Of a stretch of 9,566 nucleotides of DNA, positions 6,220 to 9,566 are shown in pieces (the stretch's first letter is position 1; each line of letters begins with the position of its first letter). A program made the position numbers and the translations under genes. This DNA comes from an uncultured Saprospiraceae bacterium (GTDB taxonomy: Bacteria > Bacteroidota > Bacteroidia > Chitinophagales > Saprospiraceae), in assembly GCA_937967535.1 (NCBI GenBank), contig CALCMV010000099.1:1-9566 (forward strand). The letters run 5' to 3'. The notes under the pieces are model-generated. The model did not search any database and had not been told where the DNA came from. It was given only the letters and a program-made list of their open reading frames with translations.

Positions 6220-7257
6220 ATGAAAATGAAGTATTTAAGTGGCTTTTATGTGATAATTTTTTGCTTATTTGCCAACTCTAATTTTATTTTTGCTCAAAAA
6301 ATTAATGGAATTTGTCTGGTAGGTCCTTTTGAAGAATCAGAACAAACGCATCCGATTATCCAAATAAAAACTTTGAACGCGAATTGGTTGGGATTAGTCC
6401 CCGAAGCCCGTTTGGATAGAGTAACACTTGATTTGAATGAAAATCTGAAATATAATTGGGCGATTTATAATGAAGGTTATATCAAATTGATACAAGAAGC
6501 AAAAAGAGAGGGTTTGAAAGTGTTTTTGAAACCTCACATTAGACTGGACAATAATATTTCTTGGGCAGATAAAATCAAAAGAACAGCTTCGTGGAGAGGA
6601 GAAATAGAACCGGAAAACCAGCAAGACTGGACAATTATCGAAGAAAAATATACCGAATATATATTAAATCTGGCTGAAATAGCAGAAGCCCAAAAGGTAG
6701 AAATATTTTGCATCGGTACAGAATTAAAGTCTTTTACAGCAAAAAGACCGGAATATTGGCGAGAGTTGATTTGCAATGTAAGGGGTATTTATTCGGGAAA
6801 AGTGACTTACTCTGCCAATTGGGACAATTACAAAAATATTGGTTTTTGGAACGAATTGGATTTTATCGGTATGAACGCCTATTTTCCGGTAAGCAATGCC
6901 TCCACTCCGAGTACCTATTTTACCAAAAGAAAATGGGGAGGAATAAAGCAGGAGATGGAAAACCTCAGCAATAGGCTGAATAAAAAAATATTGATTACAG
7001 AATATGGTTACAAAAGTGCTAAATTTGCAGGTGCAAAACCATGGATACACAATTCGGAGAATGAAAGTATTAACAATCAAGCACAAGCCAATTTATTAAA
7101 ATCAGCATTGGAGAGTCTGTGGACAGAACAATGGGTAGAAGGCGGTTTTCTATGGAATTGGAACTATAAGAGCTTGCCAAGCGGCAATACGGATTTTTCC
7201 GTTCAAAACAAACCAAGCGAAAATATCGTCAAACAATACTATCTTGAATATCAATAA
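6220..7257 (+). CDS. Secreted GH113-like glycoside hydrolase
   Basis: A 345-residue protein with a signal peptide (residues 1-25, cleavage after IFA), so periplasmic or secreted. The rest reads as a TIM barrel: NWLGLVPEAR (54-63), LKVFLKPHI (99-107), IFCIGTELKSF (162-172), the conserved WNELDFIGMNAYFPV (210-224), ILITEYGYKS (257-266) and a closing WNWNYKS / FSVQNKPSENIVKQYY. The order and spacing match glycoside hydrolase family 113, whose characterised members are endo-beta-1,4-mannanases. Glu168 is the likely acid/base and Glu261 the likely nucleophile by analogy. Substrate is inferred from the family and could differ. Two start codons (6220, 6226) are possible; both keep the signal peptide. 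There is no SusC/SusD pair or other glycosidase beside it, so it does not look like part of a classical polysaccharide utilization locus. Confidence 0.85.
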   Translation: MKMKYLSGFYVIIFCLFANSNFIFAQKINGICLVGPFEESEQTHPIIQIKTLNANWLGLVPEARLDRVTLDLNENLKYNWAIYNEGYIKLIQEAKREGLKVFLKPHIRLDNNISWADKIKRTASWRGEIEPENQQDWTIIEEKYTEYILNLAEIAEAQKVEIFCIGTELKSFTAKRPEYWRELICNVRGIYSGKVTYSANWDNYKNIGFWNELDFIGMNAYFPVSNASTPSTYFTKRKWGGIKQEMENLSNRLNKKILITEYGYKSAKFAGAKPWIHNSENESINNQAQANLLKSALESLWTEQWVEGGFLWNWNYKSLPSGNTDFSVQNKPSENIVKQYYLEYQ

Positions 7258-7290
7258 GACAGACCCCCAATTTGAAAAAAATCATTAAAC

Positions 7291-7343
7291 ATGATAGAAA
7301 ACTCGCCTTGTATTTTTGAAAATGTAAGGCGAGTTTTCTATTA
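7291..7343. terminator. Strong terminator after the GH113-like gene
   Basis: A perfect 15-bp stem, TAGAAAACTCGCCTT (7295-7309) / AAGGCGAGTTTTCTA (7326-7340), can extend inward by further A-T and G-T pairs. The A-rich 5' side and T-rich 3' side of the GC core suit termination on either strand. It lies 37 bp after the stop codon. Confidence 0.85.
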
Positions 7344-7579
7344 AATTTAAACACGTTCTAAAGATAAAAATCTGCTACTAATTAATTTGGCTACCCATTT
7401 AAGTTTGTTCAACTCTGATAATCAGTAATTTACAATCCCGTATAGCTATCGGGGTGCCATTCAATGAATTGTAAAAAACTATGAACTATGAACTGGTAAC
7501 TATGAACTATGAACTGGTAACTATGAACTATGAACTGATAGCCATTAATTTTATAAGATTTTCAAAAATCAAAAAATTC
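7344..7579. other. Intergenic region holding repeat copy B and the patatin leader
   Basis: Besides repeat copy B there is TAAGTTTG at 7400-7407, which fits the phylum's -7 box, but the nearest TTTG (7386-7389) is only 10 bases upstream, too close for a standard promoter. No other promoter candidate is seen for the patatin-like gene. Confidence 0.5.
7398..7540 (-). repeat. Intergenic structured repeat, copy B
   Basis: The 78-bp core (7398-7475) matches the reverse complement of 2146-2223 at 74 of 78 positions. It keeps the palindrome CCCGTATAGCTATCGGG (7437-7453) and the outer stem TTTACAAT (7429-7436) / ATTGTAAA (7468-7475). The outer end is an expanded tandem array (7479-7541): three 21-bp units, each made of CTATGAA-like heptamers, the third diverging at its end. 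Copy A has only three heptamers there, so the array has expanded or contracted since the copies separated. Confidence 0.85.
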
Positions 7580-9019
7580 ATGTTTCGCAATTCCTTGTAT
7601 TTATTATTGCCCATTTTATTGTTGAGTGCCTGCAATCGTTATATTCATACCCACCGAAGTCATTTTATTCAGCAAGGCGAGGACATTCCTACGCCCGATG
7701 TCAGTCATTACAAATCGCCACAACTGCGCGAGGGGCAAAATACCGATATAGGGCTTGCTATTGCCATTTCGGGAGGTGGTGCGCGTGCGGCTAATTTTGG
7801 CATGGGTATTCTCTTGGCATTGGAAGAATTGGGCGTGGCAAATGAATCTAATGTACTGAATGAGATTGATTATCTATCTTCTGTATCGGGTGGTGGATTT
7901 GCGGCAGGTGCCTATATCAATGCTTTGCATTTTCACAAATATACCCAAGATGCCGGGACTTTTTCCCTGCGAAAAGCCTACTATGAAGGTGGAATTCGGG
8001 AAGATTTGAATCGCTCATACCTCACTCCGGTGATAGCCGGTTGGTTGGCATCGCCAAAGGCTTGGGTGACACATCTGGACGAGGGCGATGCACTAGAAAA
8101 AAGCATTGACAATCACATACTTGGCTACCTCAAACGCCGTCAATATAATCTCTCACTCAAGCAAAAAGACCGCGAGGAAATGGGCAGTCTGCGACTCGGC
8201 GACGTGTTTGTAGCACGCGAAGATGAACGCCCGGTATTGTACCCGATGTTTGTGGCAAATGCGACGAATTATCACAGCATGGCTATCGTGCCGTTTACGC
8301 CCGATATTATGGAATGTTATCAAATCAGTGGCTATTCGCACCGCCGCAAACGCTATCACGACAACGAAATAGATAACCCTTACGATATTCCTTTGGCGAT
8401 TGGATTGAAGGCAAGCGGGAGTTTTCCCGTAGCCATTTCCAATACAACGATGGAGAGTGCTTACGACGATGAGAAATCCTTTTTGCACCTGACCGATGGT
8501 GGTATCGCAGATAATATCGGTTACAAAACCGCCCTCGAACTGCTCGAAACCGACCCTTTGCCGAGAGAAAAAATCCTCTTTATCGTAGATGCAGACAATT
8601 GGGGAACACGCCCTACATTTTCGCATAAAGAAGCAGCAGCATCCTCCGTCAAAATGGCAACCAAACTGACATTCAGCAGTATCGAAACCCGTTATGTGTT
8701 ATTGAGAAAAGAATTGAAGGAGACTTGCGATTTGTATGATATAGAACCCGTTTTCTTTGGTTTTCAGGAACTTATCAAAGATAATTATGCCGAACCACCC
8801 GCCAAAATTCACACTAAAAAAGAAAGTACTCGCATATTACATTTGCTGCGGAATGACTTGGAAAATATTTCAGATATTGATTTACAAATTCTCTACGAAC
8901 TCTGCCTGAATGTGGCTACCAAGTATTCCATCACTACCGAAGAACAAGAATTGATGATATGGGCAGGGCGCAAAGTAGTGGCTATGCAAAAGGAAGAAAT
9001 ATTACACCATTTTCAATAA
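7580..9019 (+). CDS. Patatin-like phospholipase lipoprotein
   Basis: A 479-residue protein counted from the ATG at 7580, where a lipoprotein signal begins: hydrophobic core and lipobox LLSAC with Cys18. The frame stays open upstream to ATG 7481, but those 33 codons are mostly the tandem repeat (MNYELVT three times) and are unlikely to be native coding. Patatin signatures: the glycine-rich oxyanion loop ISGGGARAANFG (63-74), the nucleophile elbow LSSVSGGGFAAG with Ser103 (99-110), and the dyad aspartate in LTDGG (Asp306). The expected activity is lipid acyl hydrolysis at the cell envelope; the substrate is unknown. The protein is complete. Its codon use is GC-richer than the GH113-like and DUF547 genes. 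It converges with rplT, with a terminator between them. Confidence 0.9.
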   Translation: MFRNSLYLLLPILLLSACNRYIHTHRSHFIQQGEDIPTPDVSHYKSPQLREGQNTDIGLAIAISGGGARAANFGMGILLALEELGVANESNVLNEIDYLSSVSGGGFAAGAYINALHFHKYTQDAGTFSLRKAYYEGGIREDLNRSYLTPVIAGWLASPKAWVTHLDEGDALEKSIDNHILGYLKRRQYNLSLKQKDREEMGSLRLGDVFVAREDERPVLYPMFVANATNYHSMAIVPFTPDIMECYQISGYSHRRKRYHDNEIDNPYDIPLAIGLKASGSFPVAISNTTMESAYDDEKSFLHLTDGGIADNIGYKTALELLETDPLPREKILFIVDADNWGTRPTFSHKEAAASSVKMATKLTFSSIETRYVLLRKELKETCDLYDIEPVFFGFQELIKDNYAEPPAKIHTKKESTRILHLLRNDLENISDIDLQILYELCLNVATKYSITTEEQELMIWAGRKVVAMQKEEILHHFQ

Positions 9020-9080
9020 TCGGAGGTGTTTGGGTAGCTCAACTCCTATCATTTTCCAAAGTATCAAGAACGACGAACAC

Positions 9081-9114
9081 AAAAAAAAGAGAAGCTAGCA
9101 ACGCTAGCTTCTCT
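9081..9114 (-). terminator. Rho-independent terminator of rplT
   Basis: Read on the minus strand, the stem AGAGAAGCTAG / CTAGCTTCTCT (9104-9114 with 9088-9098) has a tight loop and is followed by eight T residues (complement of 9081-9088). It is a canonical terminator 35 bp after the rplT stop, and its stem may also block transcription coming from the patatin-like gene. Confidence 0.9.
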
Positions 9115-9148
9115 TCTTGTCACACTTCGATTGAGGAGTGAAATGTGC

Positions 9149-9493
9149 TTATCTTACGGAATCTACGATAGCTTTGAAGGCATCGGGCTGGTTCATCGCC
9201 AAATCTGCGAGAACTTTACGGTTGACTTCTACCCCTGCTTCATTGCATTTGTGGATAAATTGGGAATAACTGATACCTTCCTGACGGCAGGCAGCATTGA
9301 TACGGGCAATCCATAGGCGACGAAACTCGCGCTTTTTCAAGCGGCGATGTTCGTAGGCATACGACATTCCCTTCTCCACAGCATTCTTAGCTACTGTATA
9401 GACCTTACTCCGCGCACCAAAGTAACCTTTGGCTTGCTTCATTATCTTTTTACGTCTTTTGCGTGAAGCGACGTGATTGACTGAACGTGGCAT
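9149..9493 (-). CDS. rplT: 50S ribosomal protein L20
   Basis: A 114-residue, strongly basic protein of the usual L20 length. It begins MPRSVNHVASRKRRKKIMKQ and carries the conserved AKGYFGARSKVYTVAKNAVEK, YAYEHRRLKKREFRRLWI and RINAACRQEGISYSQFI segments and the C-terminal LADLAMNQPDAFKAIVD. L20 binds 23S rRNA early in large-subunit assembly and, in well-studied bacteria, represses its own operon (infC-rpmI-rplT). Within the 73 bases upstream that the window shows there is no end of rpmI; any partner gene lies beyond the window. A terminator follows directly, so rplT is the last gene of its transcript. Confidence 0.98.
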   Translation of the reverse strand: MPRSVNHVASRKRRKKIMKQAKGYFGARSKVYTVAKNAVEKGMSYAYEHRRLKKREFRRLWIARINAACRQEGISYSQFIHKCNEAGVEVNRKVLADLAMNQPDAFKAIVDSVR

Positions 9494-9510
9494 TTTCTTA
9501 TAATTTTAAA

Positions 9511-9525
9511 TTGTGCAAAGCACAA
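9511..9525 (-). promoter_or_regulatory. Small hairpin in the rplT leader
   Basis: TTGTGC-AAA-GCACAA forms a perfect 6-bp stem 17 bases upstream of the rplT start codon. In this position it could affect translation or L20 autoregulation, but no L20-binding site can be recognised from sequence alone. Confidence 0.4.
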
Positions 9526-9550
9526 AATATAATTTTAGACTTGTCCCGAC

Positions 9551-9566
9551 ACCGATAGCTATCAAT
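9551..9566. repeat. GATAGCTATC palindrome, cut by the window end
   Basis: ACCGATAGCTATCAAT at the very end is another member of the intergenic palindrome group seen at 2168, 5978, 6091 and 7437. A CCCG lies a few bases before it. Its full extent is outside the window. Confidence 0.5.

Noticed and set aside
7386..7407. Promoter TTTG / TAAGTTTG for the patatin-like gene
   Set aside because: The -7 box fits, but the gap is only 10 bases instead of about 17-20, and the box lies at the edge of a repeat core; support is too weak to call a promoter.
7479..7541. Possible CRISPR-like array
   Set aside because: The units are contiguous 21-bp copies without unique spacers, and no cas gene is present, so this is a simple tandem repeat.
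8153..8626. Minus-strand open frame of 157 codons inside the patatin-like gene
   Set aside because: It is the shadow of a conserved patatin domain including the DGG motif; the translation has no recognisable family.
8959..9316. Two short plus-strand open frames over the patatin 3' end and rplT
   Set aside because: They overlap the patatin C-terminus, the terminator and antisense rplT, and have no family signal.

Overview
The window looks like chromosomal DNA of a member of the Bacteroidota. The evidence is AT-rich intergenic DNA without Shine-Dalgarno sites, a promoter fitting the phylum's TTTG / TAnnTTTG pattern, lipoproteins and outer-membrane barrels with Bacteroidota-like signal peptides, and intergenic palindromes built on GATAGCTATC. 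A finer placement (for example Saprospiria- or Chitinophagia-like) would be a guess.

Layout, left to right. (1) The 3' end of a Uma2-family endonuclease gene (1-236). (2) A DUF885 zinc-peptidase-like lipoprotein (267-2090). (3) A long AT-rich intergenic stretch that begins with structured repeat copy A (2117-2223). (4) A secreted DUF547 domain fused to a predicted outer-membrane beta-barrel (2687-4237), followed by a long terminator-like hairpin. (5) A clear promoter, an unusual repeat-rich leader and a compact one-POTRA Omp85-like barrel (4627-5898). (6) An intergenic region built as a large inverted repeat (5942-6155). (7) A secreted GH113-like glycoside hydrolase (6220-7257) with a strong terminator. 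(8) Repeat copy B (7398-7540), which is copy A in opposite orientation, running straight into a patatin-like phospholipase lipoprotein (7580-9019). (9) A terminator and rplT, ribosomal protein L20, on the minus strand (9149-9493).

Five of the genes (DUF885, DUF547-barrel, Omp85-like, GH113-like, patatin-like) encode exported proteins of the cell envelope, but the spacing (about 320-600 bp between most of them) argues against a single operon. No SusC/SusD pair, toxin-antitoxin pair, transposase, CRISPR array or tRNA is visible. I see no obvious new defence or biosynthetic system.

The most unusual material is intergenic. Several spacers combine short tandem repeats (6 or 7 bp units) with a GC-rich palindrome, and two of these elements occur as inverted pairs. 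One pair encloses the three genes 2687-7257. The other organising curiosity is the DUF547-barrel fusion lying beside a small Omp85-like protein.
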